A stretch of 64,000 nt of DNA. Origin: Massilia eurypsychrophila. GTDB taxonomy: Bacteria > Pseudomonadota > Gammaproteobacteria > Burkholderiales > Burkholderiaceae_D. Below, piece by piece: positions 9,599-18,018 of this stretch. Location: NCBI RefSeq assembly GCF_002760655.1, contig NZ_PDOC01000005.1, positions 1 to 64,000 of the forward strand, given 5' to 3'. The position numbers were made by a program, and so were the translations under genes. The notes under the pieces are model-generated. The model was not told where the DNA came from. It did no database searches and saw only the letters and a program-made list of their open reading frames with translations. Every line of letters starts with the position of its first letter. The stretch's first letter is position 1.

Positions 9599-11608
9599 AT
9601 GCGCGCCAAGTTTTGCCTGCCCCTGCTGCCCCTGATCCTGAGCGCCTGTTCGGCGCCTGGCGACCGCGCTGTCGTACCCGCCGGCGCGACGGCTGTGCTG
9701 GCTGTGCTGGAGACGACCGATATCCACTCGAACGTGCTCGGCTACGACTACTACAAGCTGGCGCCGGATCCGTCCTTCGGCCTGGACCGCACAGCGACGC
9801 TGATCGCCCAGGCGCGCAAGGAGTTTCCCAACACGCTGCTGCTCGACAATGGCGACACCATCCAGGGCACCGCGCTGGCCGATTACCAGGCGCTGGTGGC
9901 GCCGTTGCGCTGCGACCAGACATTGACCGTCTACAAGGTCATGAACCATCTCGGATTCGACGGCGGCGGCATCGGCAACCACGAGTTCAACTATGGGCTG
10001 GCCTACCTGAGCCAGGTGACAGGCAGCCGTTTCGACGTCGACGGCGTCGATCCGGCCAGGCCGCGCTGCGCCGGGCCGGCGTTTCCGCAGGTGCTGGCCA
10101 ATGTCTATAGCAAAAAGTCGGGCAAGCAGCTGTTCGCGCCGTACCGCATCATTGCCAAGCAGGTCAGCGCGCTGGACGCCAACGGCAAGCCGGTCACCGC
10201 GACAGTCAAGGTCGGCATCATCGGTTTCGCGCCGCCGACCATCCTGGCATGGGACAAGCGCTGGCTCGACGGCAAGGTCTACACCGAGGGCGTGCGCGAA
10301 ACGGCCCTCAAGTACATTCCGCAGATGCGCGCCGAGGGCGCCGACCTGGTCATCGCGATCTCGCACGGCGGCCTGGACGACAGTCCGTACACGCCGGACA
10401 TGGAAAACGCCAACTACCACCTGTCGAAGGTGCCGGGCATCGATGCCATGCTGCTTGGCCACTCGCACCAGGTGTTCCCGAATGCCGCCAGCGCAGTGGC
10501 GCAGTTCAAGCTGGCCGGCGTCGACAAGGCGGCTGGGCTGGTCAACGGCGTGCCGACCACCATGGCCAACCTGTGGGGCAAGCACCTCGGTGTGATCGGC
10601 CTGCACCTGACGCATGACGGCGCGCGCTGGGTCGTCGACAAGCGCAAGACCACGGTCGAAGCGCGCGGTGCGCAGCGGGCCGACAAGTCGTTCGTGGCGC
10701 CTGATCCGGCGGTGGCGGCGCTGGTCGCGGCCGAGCATGAGGCCACCATCGGCTACGTCAAGACGCCGGTCGGCGCCAGCGCTTTTCGCATGTCGAGCTA
10801 TTTCGCCGACGTCGGCGACGTGTCGGCAATCGCGGTGGTGAACCACGCGCAGGCAGATTACGTGACGACGTATGTGAAGGCCAGCTTGCCGCAGTACGCG
10901 GCGCTGCCGGTACTGTCGATGGCGTCGGCGTTCAAGAGCGGCTCGGCCGGCGTGACCGACTATACCGACGTCAAGGCCGGCGATATCGCGCTCAATAACG
11001 CGGCCGATCTGTACCTGTACCCGAACACGCTGTACGCGGTGAAGGTCGACGGGGCTACGCTGTTGGCATGGCTGGAGCATGGCGCCGGGCGCTTCAACAC
11101 GATCGATCCGGCCGCCGCGGCGCCGCAGGAGCTGGTCGATCCATCCTTCCCGAGCTATAACTTCGACACCATCACCTCGATCGACGTCAGTTACGAGATC
11201 GACGTCACCCAGAAGCCGGGCAAGCGCATCGGCAAGCTGACGTACCGCGGCAAGCCGGTGGCGCCAAATCAGGAGTTCATCGTCGCAACGAATAACTACC
11301 GGGCCAGTGGCGGCGGCGCCTTCCCTGGGCTCGACGGCAGCAAGACCGTGTTTGCGTCGCCGGACAACAATCGCGATGTGCTCATCGCGTACATCAAGGG
11401 CGCCAGGCAGCTGACGTTTGCGTCGCACGGGGCGCAGCGCAGCTGGCGGTTTGCGAAAGTGAAGACGGCCGGGCCGGTGGTGTTTCGCTCGGCGCCGGGC
11501 GTGCTCGCGCTGGCGGAGCAGGCGGGGTTATCGAATGTGTCGCTGCTGCGCGCCGATGATGGCGGCGGCAAGGGTTATTCGCTGTACGCGGTCGATTTGT
11601 CGCGCTAG
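9599..11608 (+). CDS. cpdB: CpdB-like 2',3'-cyclic-nucleotide phosphodiesterase / 3'-nucleotidase, predicted lipoprotein
   Basis: A 669-residue exported enzyme predicted to release phosphate and nucleosides from nucleotides. The N terminus has a type II signal with lipobox L14-S-A-C17, so it is likely a lipoprotein and not the free periplasmic form of E. coli. The metallophosphatase domain shows D41-x-H43 (TTDIHSN), DNGDTIQG, GNHEFNYG and LLGHSHQVFP. The C-terminal 5'-nucleotidase domain shows NNYRASGGG and TDYTDV. It is divergent from nfeD by 114 bases. A general 5'-nucleotidase or UshA-like activity is an alternative; the 'VYKVMNHLGFDGGGIGNHEFNYG' region fits CpdB best. Confidence 0.87.
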   Translation: MRAKFCLPLLPLILSACSAPGDRAVVPAGATAVLAVLETTDIHSNVLGYDYYKLAPDPSFGLDRTATLIAQARKEFPNTLLLDNGDTIQGTALADYQALVAPLRCDQTLTVYKVMNHLGFDGGGIGNHEFNYGLAYLSQVTGSRFDVDGVDPARPRCAGPAFPQVLANVYSKKSGKQLFAPYRIIAKQVSALDANGKPVTATVKVGIIGFAPPTILAWDKRWLDGKVYTEGVRETALKYIPQMRAEGADLVIAISHGGLDDSPYTPDMENANYHLSKVPGIDAMLLGHSHQVFPNAASAVAQFKLAGVDKAAGLVNGVPTTMANLWGKHLGVIGLHLTHDGARWVVDKRKTTVEARGAQRADKSFVAPDPAVAALVAAEHEATIGYVKTPVGASAFRMSSYFADVGDVSAIAVVNHAQADYVTTYVKASLPQYAALPVLSMASAFKSGSAGVTDYTDVKAGDIALNNAADLYLYPNTLYAVKVDGATLLAWLEHGAGRFNTIDPAAAAPQELVDPSFPSYNFDTITSIDVSYEIDVTQKPGKRIGKLTYRGKPVAPNQEFIVATNNYRASGGGAFPGLDGSKTVFASPDNNRDVLIAYIKGARQLTFASHGAQRSWRFAKVKTAGPVVFRSAPGVLALAEQAGLSNVSLLRADDGGGKGYSLYAVDLSR

Positions 11609-11644
11609 CGCAGAGATGCGAGCGCGGGGCCCATTTCGCGGCGT

Positions 11645-11965
11645 CTAGTTCAGCTTCGCTTTTTCCTGCTGGACCAGAATAAACGGGTGCACCACGCTCG
11701 TCCACAGCAACGCCTGTCCCTCGGTCCAGGCCTGCGCCTGCTCGTCGGTCACCTTGCCGATCTTACCGGCGCCCATCCAGGAGGAGATACTGTCCTTGTC
11801 GTCGTGCGAAATGCGCACGGCGACGTCAATCAGATCCAGGTCCGGGCTGACGAAAACCACTGAGCCCTGGGCAAAGTGCTTCTCCAGCTCAGCCCATGGC
11901 ATGCGCGCGGTCTCGCTGTTGATCTTGCGGCGCAGGTCGGTATCGTTGTCGGGATTAGTATTCAT
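11645..11965 (-). CDS. DUF2288 family protein
   Basis: A 106-residue soluble protein of unknown function. The pattern (N-terminal LRRKINSETARMPWAELEKHFAQG, central DLIDVAVRISHDD, C-terminal WTEGQALLWTSVVHPFILVQ) matches DUF2288, a small conserved proteobacterial family. The ATG at 11965 is the only plausible start. Neighbours give no functional clue: cpdB converges from the left and the RES toxin gene lies 18 bases upstream on the same strand. Confidence 0.75.
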   Translation of the reverse strand: MNTNPDNDTDLRRKINSETARMPWAELEKHFAQGSVVFVSPDLDLIDVAVRISHDDKDSISSWMGAGKIGKVTDEQAQAWTEGQALLWTSVVHPFILVQQEKAKLN

Positions 11966-11983
11966 GGAAGCTAAAAATAGAAG

Positions 11984-12673
11984 TCAGATGGAATCGACGA
12001 CCGGGGTCGGCGAACCCGCCCATGTTAACCGATAGGCGCCGCCTTTGCGCACGTTACCCACCAGTGCGGGCCGAAAGCATGCCAGGTTGGTGCCGCCGCC
12101 CCGCCGCACGCTGGGAAAAATGACGCCCATCGACCCGGCTTCGAGCAGCTGCGCTGCCAGCTGCTGCGACGCGACATAGCTGTCCGGTGCGAGCTCCTTT
12201 GAAAACCCCCGCTGTCCGCGCAAGTCGTGGAAGGTGCTGGTGAAATCGGCCAGCATGGTCTGGTAGGTCACGCTGTCGTCGAAGCGGTCGATTTCCATAT
12301 ACTCGACGGTTTTGTGGAAGGTGATCTCGGCCAGCGCGGTTTCCGGTTCAAAGGCGCAGTACCACGCGCCGCGCTCGCCGTCGTTGAAGCGGCTGCCTTC
12401 CGGCCGTGGATACGTGTACGCGGCGTTGATGATGCGGAAGTTCGGCACGCCGAATACCAGCTCGTCGACGCCGATGCCCGGCAGGTCGCCATATTCGCCG
12501 CGCAGTCGCTCGTTGGTCGCGTTGTCGAGTTCGAACAGGTCGCGCAGCATGCCGTCGTCGTCGGCCAGCGGGGCCAGCACCGAATCTTCGACATCGGCGA
12601 AGCGCGACGGGATCAGGCGGCAGGTATCGAACTGGCGCAGCGCGGTCAGTGTTGGAGAAGCGGCCAAGGTCAC
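11984..12673 (-). CDS. RES-domain toxin of a type II toxin-antitoxin pair
   Basis: About 229 residues. The RES family is named for conserved Arg, Glu and Ser; here R-L-I-P-S-R-F at the N terminus, the GSRFNDGERGAWYCAFEPETALAE block and the FPSVRRGGGTNLACFRP block are all visible. Studied RES toxins degrade NAD+ in the cytosol. The start is GTG 12673, overlapping the antitoxin stop as GTGA. A TTG at 12667 has better spacing from the GGAGGG ribosome-binding site and may be the real start. The frame is open far upstream (to 13213), but that part is antisense reading of the antitoxin gene. Confidence 0.86.
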   Translation of the reverse strand: MTLAASPTLTALRQFDTCRLIPSRFADVEDSVLAPLADDDGMLRDLFELDNATNERLRGEYGDLPGIGVDELVFGVPNFRIINAAYTYPRPEGSRFNDGERGAWYCAFEPETALAEITFHKTVEYMEIDRFDDSVTYQTMLADFTSTFHDLRGQRGFSKELAPDSYVASQQLAAQLLEAGSMGVIFPSVRRGGGTNLACFRPALVGNVRKGGAYRLTWAGSPTPVVDSI

Positions 12674-13107
12674 AGCCCTCCGCGCCGCGCGTCGAGCAGC
12701 TTGCGCACCGTCTGCATTGCCAGCAGGCCGCCGGCCAGCATCTGCGACAGCGGCGTGCGGCCGCCAAATACGGCGTTCTTGTTCGGCAGCGTGACCCATT
12801 CGTCGGCCAGTTTGTCGCCGTACAGGATGTGCAGCGCCTTGTAGATGCCGAGCAGGTAGGAGATGCGCGTGATGCGGTCGACTTCCAGCACCCGCTCGGG
12901 GTTCTTTTTCCACTCGTAGAAGGTGGAGGAGGACAGGCCGCCCAGCAGTTCGCGCGCGTCTTCGTCGCGTAGCTGCCAGGCGGCGACCAGCTTGAAAAAA
13001 CCCTTGAGGGCGGACTTGGACAGCCGCTCGCGTTCGGCCCTGGCGTTGAGGTCGACCAGGACGGCAGGTTCGAAACGGCTCTTCGGGTAGGCGTAGGCGA
13101 GATTCAT
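12670..13107 (-). CDS. Xre/MbcA/ParS-type antitoxin (DUF2384) of the RES pair
   Basis: A 145-residue DNA-binding antitoxin. The N-terminal half carries a helix-turn-helix-like block (ALKGFFKLVAAWQLRDEDARELLGGLSSSTFYEWKKNP). The C-terminal half (about 75-125) is the toxin-binding DUF2384 domain (ISYLLGIYKALHILYGDKLADEWVTLPNKNAVFGGRTPLSQMLAGG), including the usual N-x-x-F-x-G-x-x-P motif. It is upstream of and overlapping the RES toxin, the standard order for this family. The ATG at 13107 has a GGAGA ribosome-binding site. Autorepression is expected through the palindrome over its promoter. Confidence 0.9.
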   Translation of the reverse strand: MNLAYAYPKSRFEPAVLVDLNARAERERLSKSALKGFFKLVAAWQLRDEDARELLGGLSSSTFYEWKKNPERVLEVDRITRISYLLGIYKALHILYGDKLADEWVTLPNKNAVFGGRTPLSQMLAGGLLAMQTVRKLLDARRGGL

Positions 13108-13123
13108 GGTTTTCTCCGGTTAT

Positions 13124-13158
13124 GGAGTATTTATACTCCGCTTCCGGGATAAATGCAA
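13124..13158 (-). promoter_or_regulatory. Promoter and operator of the RES/Xre pair
   Basis: On the minus strand, TTGCAT (13158-13153), a 17-base spacer, then TATAAA (13135-13130). The -10 is embedded in an inverted repeat with 7-bp arms GGAGTAT/ATACTCC (13124-13139), well placed for autorepression by the antitoxin. Transcription would start about 13 bases before the antitoxin ATG. Confidence 0.7.
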
Positions 13159-13226
13159 ATGTTACGCCTGCAGAATTCACCCGGGCACGCTCAACATTGA
13201 TCCGCGCATGCACGAGGTCACCTGGT

Positions 13227-13823
13227 TCAGAGGCCTTCCAGGATCGCCTCTACAATGGCGGTTTGACGCGGCAAGCCGTTTATCTCATCATTTTTTTCAA
13301 CGAAATTTCCATCGAGGCGCATCGTCACGTAACCATGCACCATGGACCATAGCGCGATAGCGCGTGTCTCGAGGCTCGTTGTTCGGACTCTCTCATCTTT
13401 CCCGAGCTTTTCTATTAACAGGCCATAGATGCGATCCATCGCAGCGCTTAACTCGTGGTCATCGAGCAGATCGCGTCGCCATAACAGCCGATAGCGATTC
13501 GGGTGAGCCAGGGCATACTCGGTGACCGTGTTGGCAAAGGTCCTGATCACCTCGGGATACTTCATTGTCCCAGTCCTTAGTGCGTTCGTGATCTCTTCTG
13601 CCAGAGCGTGAAAAATGCTTGCGGCCAGCGACGTGAGGAGCGCCTGCTTGCTCGGAAAGTGATTCACGGGCGCGGAATGTGCCACGCCCGCCGCTCTGGC
13701 AACGGCGCGGATTGTGATTGCGTCCGCGCCGTCACTTTCAAGCATGTCGAACGCACAGCGCAGCAGTTCTTCCCGGAGATTGCCGTGGTGATACGAGTGC
13801 CTTGGCGAAGTTGCGGTTTTCAT
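13227..13823 (-). CDS. TetR-family transcriptional regulator
   Basis: About 198 residues from ATG 13823 (212 if ATG 13865 is used). The N-terminal helix-turn-helix is typical (YHHGNLREELLRCAFDMLESDGADAITIRAVARAAGVAHSAPVNHFPSKQALL); the C-terminal part looks like a WHG-type ligand domain (YRLLWRRDLLDD, ALWSMVHGYVTMRLDG). The shorter start is preferred because the extra 14 residues are encoded by the direct repeat that looks like its operator; neither start has a clear ribosome-binding site. Its divergent neighbour is a MAPEG membrane protein, the probable target. The ligand is unknown. Confidence 0.87.
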   Translation of the reverse strand: MKTATSPRHSYHHGNLREELLRCAFDMLESDGADAITIRAVARAAGVAHSAPVNHFPSKQALLTSLAASIFHALAEEITNALRTGTMKYPEVIRTFANTVTEYALAHPNRYRLLWRRDLLDDHELSAAMDRIYGLLIEKLGKDERVRTTSLETRAIALWSMVHGYVTMRLDGNFVEKNDEINGLPRQTAIVEAILEGL

Positions 13824-13824
13824 A

Positions 13825-13880
13825 TTGACAGTGGGAATATTTGCATATAAATTGACGGTGTCCATATTGCATCATATGAC
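13825..13880 (+). promoter_or_regulatory. Direct repeat and promoter between tetR and MAPEG genes
   Basis: Two copies of TTGACnGTGnnnATATT at 13825-13841 and 13852-13868, 27 bp apart. The second copy supplies TTGACG (13852-13857) for a likely promoter of the MAPEG gene, with TATGAC at 13875-13880 after a 17-base spacer. The repeats are candidate TetR binding sites. Confidence 0.5.
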
Positions 13881-13926
13881 TTATGAGAGCCATCTGGCAA
13901 GCCGGTCATTACACTATTAGGAGACT

Positions 13927-14343
13927 ATGAACGCTGATCTGATCTTTGGCCCACTGCTGGCCCAAATGCTTCTGACGGTAGGTATGTTCGGGCTGCTCGC
14001 GGTACGCAAGGCACAGGCGGTTCGCATGAAGAGGGTCAACCTGAAGCAGACAGCGCTCGATCACAGCGCCTGGCCTGATGACGTAGTGAAGGTGTCGAAT
14101 AACATTGCCAATCAATTCGAGACACCTATTCTGTTCTATATCGTGTGCCTGGCCTTATCCCAGTTGAACGCGGTTTCGGCCACCGTGCTGATGCTTTCGT
14201 GGTTGTATGTAGCAACCCGTTTTGTACACGGATTCGTGCATGTCCGATCCAACCGTGTGCCCATACGCCTGAGAGCCTTTGCCGCGGGACTGTTGATCTT
14301 GTTCGTCCTCATGCTCGTCATCTTCTGGGAGGTGCTCGGGTGA
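13927..14343 (+). CDS. MAPEG-family integral membrane protein
   Basis: A 138-residue inner-membrane protein with about four hydrophobic helices. The family hallmark N-x-x-x-N-x-F-E-x-P (N58/N59, N62, F64, E65, P67 in NNIANQFETPILFY) is clear, and the second conserved region (YVATRFVHGFVHVRSNRVPIRLRAF) is present. Eukaryotic members are glutathione transferases and eicosanoid enzymes; bacterial members are mostly uncharacterised. The ATG at 13927 follows AGGAG closely. It is divergent from the TetR gene, which probably controls it, suggesting a stress or detoxification role (inference). Confidence 0.85.
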   Translation: MNADLIFGPLLAQMLLTVGMFGLLAVRKAQAVRMKRVNLKQTALDHSAWPDDVVKVSNNIANQFETPILFYIVCLALSQLNAVSATVLMLSWLYVATRFVHGFVHVRSNRVPIRLRAFAAGLLILFVLMLVIFWEVLG

Positions 14344-14350
14344 GGTCGAA

Positions 14351-16045
14351 TCAGGCTGCTTCGGCGTGCTCCACCATCAGCTGCACCTTGGTCACGCCGT
14401 TGTATTCGTTGGCGTCGAGCCGGAAGGCGACGCGCGCGCGCTCGCCGAGCGAAGCGGTGTGGCCGAACCAGATCGCATCGTAACGCGTGCCGTTGCGCTC
14501 CAGCAGAAGCTTCAGGTGCCGCTCCTTCAGGATGCGCTGGCTGATGACGCGAAATTCGTCGCAGAACACCGGCGGCGCAAAGCCCTGGCCCCACACCTGG
14601 CCATCCATCAGGTCGATGAACGCAGTGGTGTAGTAGGCGTCTTCCAGCGGACCGTCGGTTTCGATCACGCGCTCTAGCTGCGCCGTCGTCAGCCACGCCT
14701 GGCCGACCGCCTCGAACGCCTTGGCGAACGCGTCGAACGCATCGGCGCGGATCGTCAGGCCGGCCGCCATCGCGTGGCCGCCGAATTTGTCGATCAGGCT
14801 GGGTGCGCGCTTCGATACCAGATCGAGCGCGTCGCGCAGGTGAAAACCGGGGATCGATCTGCCCGAACCCTTGATCCAGCCGTCGGCCCCGGGCGCGAAC
14901 GTGATCGTCGGGCGGAAGAACTTCTCCTTCAGGCGCGAAGCGACAATGCCGATCACGCCCTGGTGCCAGCCGGCGTCGAACACGGCGATGGTGCTGCTTT
15001 CGGCCGGCTGGTAGGAATCGAGGTGCACCAGCGCGCCATCCTGCATTTCGGCCTCGATCTCGCGCCGCTTCAGGTTGATCTCGTTGAGCTGTTGCGCGAT
15101 CTGCCAGGCGCGCCCCTCGTCGTCGGTGACCAGGCATTCGATCCCGAGCGACATGTCGTCGAGCCGGCCGGCCGCGTTCAGCCGCGGTCCGAGCGCAAAG
15201 CCAAGGTCGAACGGCGACGCACTGCGCGACTCGCGCCCGGCGACGCGAAACAGCGCCGCCACGCCGGCGTGCATGCGGCCGGCGCGCATCCGCTTGATTC
15301 CTTGCGCGACCAGGATGCGGTTGTTCGGATCGAGCCGCACGACGTCGGCCACGGTGCCCAGCGCGACCAGGTCGAGCAGGCTGTCGAGCTTGGGCTGGGT
15401 CTGGGCGTCGAAGATGCCGCGCCGGCGCATTTCGGCGCGCAGCGCCAGCAGCACGTAGAACACCACGCCGACGCCGGCCAGGTGCTTGCTGGGGAAGCCG
15501 CACTCGGGCTGGTTCGGGTTGACGATCACGCGCGCGGCCGGCAACGTGTCGGCCGGCAGGTGGTGGTCGGTGACGACGACTTCGATGCCGCGCCGGTTCG
15601 CTTCCGCCACGCCGTCGATGCTGGCGATGCCGTTGTCGACCGTGATGATGATGTCGGGCGACTTCTCGCGCGCGGTCAGTTCGACGATTTCGGGCGTCAG
15701 GCCATAGCCGTACTCGAACCGGTTCGGCACGATGTAGTCGACGATGGCGCCCATCGCGCGCAGGCCGCGCAGCGCGGTGGCGCAGGCAGTGGCGCCGTCG
15801 CAGTCGTAGTCGGCGACGATCGTCATCTTCTTGCCGGCGGCGATGGCGTCGGCCAGGAATACCGCCGCCGCGTCGATATGCAGCAGGCCGGCCGGCGCCA
15901 TCAGCGAGCCCAGTTCGCTCGACAGCTCGCGCGCATCGGTCAGCCCGCGCGAGGCATACAGGCGCGCCAGCACGGGGTGCACGCCGCCCTGGCGCAGCAT
16001 CTCGGAAGTACGGAACGAACAAGGGCGGGTGGAGATGCGGGTCAT
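14351..16045 (-). CDS. recJ: Single-stranded-DNA-specific exonuclease RecJ
   Basis: A 564-residue 5'-3' exonuclease for recombination and mismatch/base-excision repair. The DHH phosphoesterase motifs are intact: DYDCDG around D79-D83, VDNGI, D160-H161-H162 and the late DHHA1/GGH motif KFGGHAMAAGLTI. Length matches the family. The start at 16045 overlaps the stop of the upstream gene (ATGA), so the long open frame up to 16492 is a read-through of that gene's antisense. It ends 8 bases from the convergent MAPEG gene. Confidence 0.95.
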   Translation of the reverse strand: MTRISTRPCSFRTSEMLRQGGVHPVLARLYASRGLTDARELSSELGSLMAPAGLLHIDAAAVFLADAIAAGKKMTIVADYDCDGATACATALRGLRAMGAIVDYIVPNRFEYGYGLTPEIVELTAREKSPDIIITVDNGIASIDGVAEANRRGIEVVVTDHHLPADTLPAARVIVNPNQPECGFPSKHLAGVGVVFYVLLALRAEMRRRGIFDAQTQPKLDSLLDLVALGTVADVVRLDPNNRILVAQGIKRMRAGRMHAGVAALFRVAGRESRSASPFDLGFALGPRLNAAGRLDDMSLGIECLVTDDEGRAWQIAQQLNEINLKRREIEAEMQDGALVHLDSYQPAESSTIAVFDAGWHQGVIGIVASRLKEKFFRPTITFAPGADGWIKGSGRSIPGFHLRDALDLVSKRAPSLIDKFGGHAMAAGLTIRADAFDAFAKAFEAVGQAWLTTAQLERVIETDGPLEDAYYTTAFIDLMDGQVWGQGFAPPVFCDEFRVISQRILKERHLKLLLERNGTRYDAIWFGHTASLGERARVAFRLDANEYNGVTKVQLMVEHAEAA

Positions 16046-17064
16046 GGCAGCAATCGGTCGAGTGTCGGCTGGCGCCAGAATTTGCGCTGTGCCAGACTGG
16101 TGGTGGTGAATTCGCCAAGGGCGTTGCGGTGGCTGAGCACCAGCCGCGCACGGCCCACGCCGCCGGCGAGCGCGCCTAGCAGCGGGACGAACGTGTCGTT
16201 CTCGAGCCGCTGCATGTGCTGCAGCCAGCCGGCCCAGTCGGTCGCCAGCGCCGCTTCGGCCAGGCTGCCGTCGCAAAAAATGGCGTGCCTGGCCGGCGCG
16301 GCCAGCATCTGGGCGAACGAGGTGCCATGGCGGTTGGCCAGCGCCGCCAGCCAGGGCGGTACATCCGCGCAGGCCAGTTCGGTGGCCGTTGCGGCGGCGT
16401 CCGCGGCGCTGGCAGCGCCCCAAGGCCAGAAGCCGTTGATGGTGGCAAATCCGCGCGCCTCGCGTTCGGCGTTGGCCGGATGCTCGTGCCACAGCATCTG
16501 CACCTCGTTTTGCAGCTTGCGGTAATCGATCGCGCGTTCGCCCAGTGGCATCCAGTCGGTCAGGTTCATGCCGGTGGCCGCGTCGGCGGACGCGGTGTCG
16601 AGCGCGCCCCAGGCATCGGCGCGCAGGAACCAGGACATGGCGTCGCCATACAGCAGCGTGTGGCCGCTATCCTCGAAGTACGGTCTGGCGCTGTCGAACA
16701 GCGCGCGCGAGTGCGATTCGACCAGGCCGAGGCGCCGGCTGTCGGTCATCATCAGGAAGGTGCGGGAGATTTCGATGTGCGCGGGATTGACGATGAACCA
16801 GGCGCCTCCGGCCGGATCGAGGCCGTAAGCGCGCATCACCGCCGTCGCGACAGCCAGTTTGCGCCCCTCAAGCAGGCCAAGCGCGCGGCCCAGCCACAGT
16901 TCGTGCGGCAGCGCGCGCGCGCCCGGGTCGGCCGCGCTGGCCTGGTGCGACGAAGTGCGCGACAACAGCGCCGCCAGCGCCGGCATCTTCAGCGCGCGGA
17001 TAAGGTCAGGGGCAAGTTCGGGCGGGGGCAGGGCGAACGGCAGGACGAGCGTGATTTCGATCAT
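16042..17064 (-). CDS. Phosphoglycerate-mutase-like conserved protein coupled to recJ
   Basis: About 340 residues from ATG 17064 (MIEITLVLPF). Betaproteobacteria commonly carry a gene of this kind upstream of recJ, annotated as cofactor-independent phosphoglycerate mutase-like or as a regulatory protein. Recognisable parts are WFIVNPAHIEISRTFLMMTDS, LLYGDAMSWFLRADAWGALDTASADAATGMNLTDWMP and LQNEVQMLWHEHPANAEREARG. I cannot see the metal ligands of a true phosphoglycerate mutase, so the enzyme label is doubtful. The stop overlaps the recJ start by 4 bases. The frame runs open to 17154, but the upstream residues look non-coding. Confidence 0.75.
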   Translation of the reverse strand: MIEITLVLPFALPPPELAPDLIRALKMPALAALLSRTSSHQASAADPGARALPHELWLGRALGLLEGRKLAVATAVMRAYGLDPAGGAWFIVNPAHIEISRTFLMMTDSRRLGLVESHSRALFDSARPYFEDSGHTLLYGDAMSWFLRADAWGALDTASADAATGMNLTDWMPLGERAIDYRKLQNEVQMLWHEHPANAEREARGFATINGFWPWGAASAADAAATATELACADVPPWLAALANRHGTSFAQMLAAPARHAIFCDGSLAEAALATDWAGWLQHMQRLENDTFVPLLGALAGGVGRARLVLSHRNALGEFTTTSLAQRKFWRQPTLDRLLP

Positions 17065-17145
17065 GCCGATATTGTAGGCCATCCGTGGCGGCGGCGGCCG
17101 AACTGGCCGCTTTCGCCATGCCAGCTTGCTTCTTTGATAGCGATG

Positions 17146-17183
17146 CCCGTACACCGCGCGCTTTCTGCCGCGCGGTGTACGGG
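17146..17183 (-). repeat. Strong 15-bp perfect hairpin downstream of the ferritin-like gene
   Basis: Arms at 17146-17160 and 17169-17183 (CCCGTACACCGCGCG and its complement) around an 8-base loop. It lies 9 bases past the stop at 17193 and no T run follows on the minus strand. It may stop or protect the ferritin-like transcript. Confidence 0.65.
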
Positions 17184-17192
17184 ACAGCGGCG

Positions 17193-17990
17193 TCAGGCCG
17201 CCGGCGTCGCGCCGCCGCCTTGCGGCGCCGCGGATCCTGCAGCATCGGCCGGGATCTCGACCTCGCCATAGCTCATGCCGAGCGCCTCGTCGAACCAGGT
17301 GGTGACCAGGCCAAGATGCTCGCGCTCCTTTTCCAGCGCCACGGTGAATTCGGCGGCCAGGTCGTCGAGCCCCTGGTCTTCGGCCAGCGCGACCAGCGTC
17401 TCCCAGCCGGCCTTGTCGGACAACTCCGCCGTCAGGATCGCGTGCAGCGATTGCGAAATCGTGGTGCGCGGATCGTTCAGCACCTGCACCAGTCCCATCG
17501 ATTCAACCCCTGCGAGGTCGGCGCACGGCGTCTGGGTGGTGGGGTCGCCGCCCAGCGATTCGATGGCGTCGCTCACCAGCAGGAAGTGGCGCGCTTCCTC
17601 GGCGCGGATGCGTTCGAGGTCGGCCATCGTCATGCTGATCTGGCCGTCGAGCATGACCTCGCACTTGGTGATCAGCGCGTCGTACAGGCGCGTGCCGGTG
17701 CGCTCGAAGGCGAGCCGCTCGCCCAGTTTGTCGAGCAAAAGTGCCGGATGGTTCCCCTTGAGCATGGCCACTGCCGTCTGCACGGCGCCGCTGACCGACG
17801 CCGGCGGCGGCATCGATCCGACCATGTCGGCGCTGGCGATGTACTCGGCGCGCATGGCGGCCAGCGCCGATTCGTCGCCCGGCGGCGCCATCATCGACGG
17901 GTCGACATCCTGCATCTCCTTGCTGGCGATCGGCGACATCATGATGCCGGTGCGGTTCATGCCCATTTTGGTTGCTTGAGACTGGCCCAT
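17193..17990 (-). CDS. Ferritin-like domain protein (smaller of a pair)
   Basis: A 265-residue protein, mostly helical. The pattern of spaced Glu and ExxRH/ExxEH motifs points to the ferritin-like four-helix fold: FERTGTRLYDALI (about 93-105), RAEEARHFLLVSDAIESLGGD, LTAELSDKAGWETLVALAEDQG and EKEREHLGLVTTWFDEALG. Both ends (about 1-60 and 245-265) are low-complexity and probably disordered. It lies 28 bases downstream of the second ferritin-like gene on the same strand, so the two are likely coexpressed. Whether it binds a di-iron centre, and what it does, is unknown. Confidence 0.72.
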   Translation of the reverse strand: MGQSQATKMGMNRTGIMMSPIASKEMQDVDPSMMAPPGDESALAAMRAEYIASADMVGSMPPPASVSGAVQTAVAMLKGNHPALLLDKLGERLAFERTGTRLYDALITKCEVMLDGQISMTMADLERIRAEEARHFLLVSDAIESLGGDPTTQTPCADLAGVESMGLVQVLNDPRTTISQSLHAILTAELSDKAGWETLVALAEDQGLDDLAAEFTVALEKEREHLGLVTTWFDEALGMSYGEVEIPADAAGSAAPQGGGATPAA

Positions 17991-18018
17991 ACTGCCTCCT
18001 GAATATCGAGATGAAAAA

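Noticed and set aside
12674-13213. Long N-terminal extension of the RES toxin
   Set aside because: The open frame is antisense-like reading of the antitoxin region in another frame; the RES domain starts after 12673.
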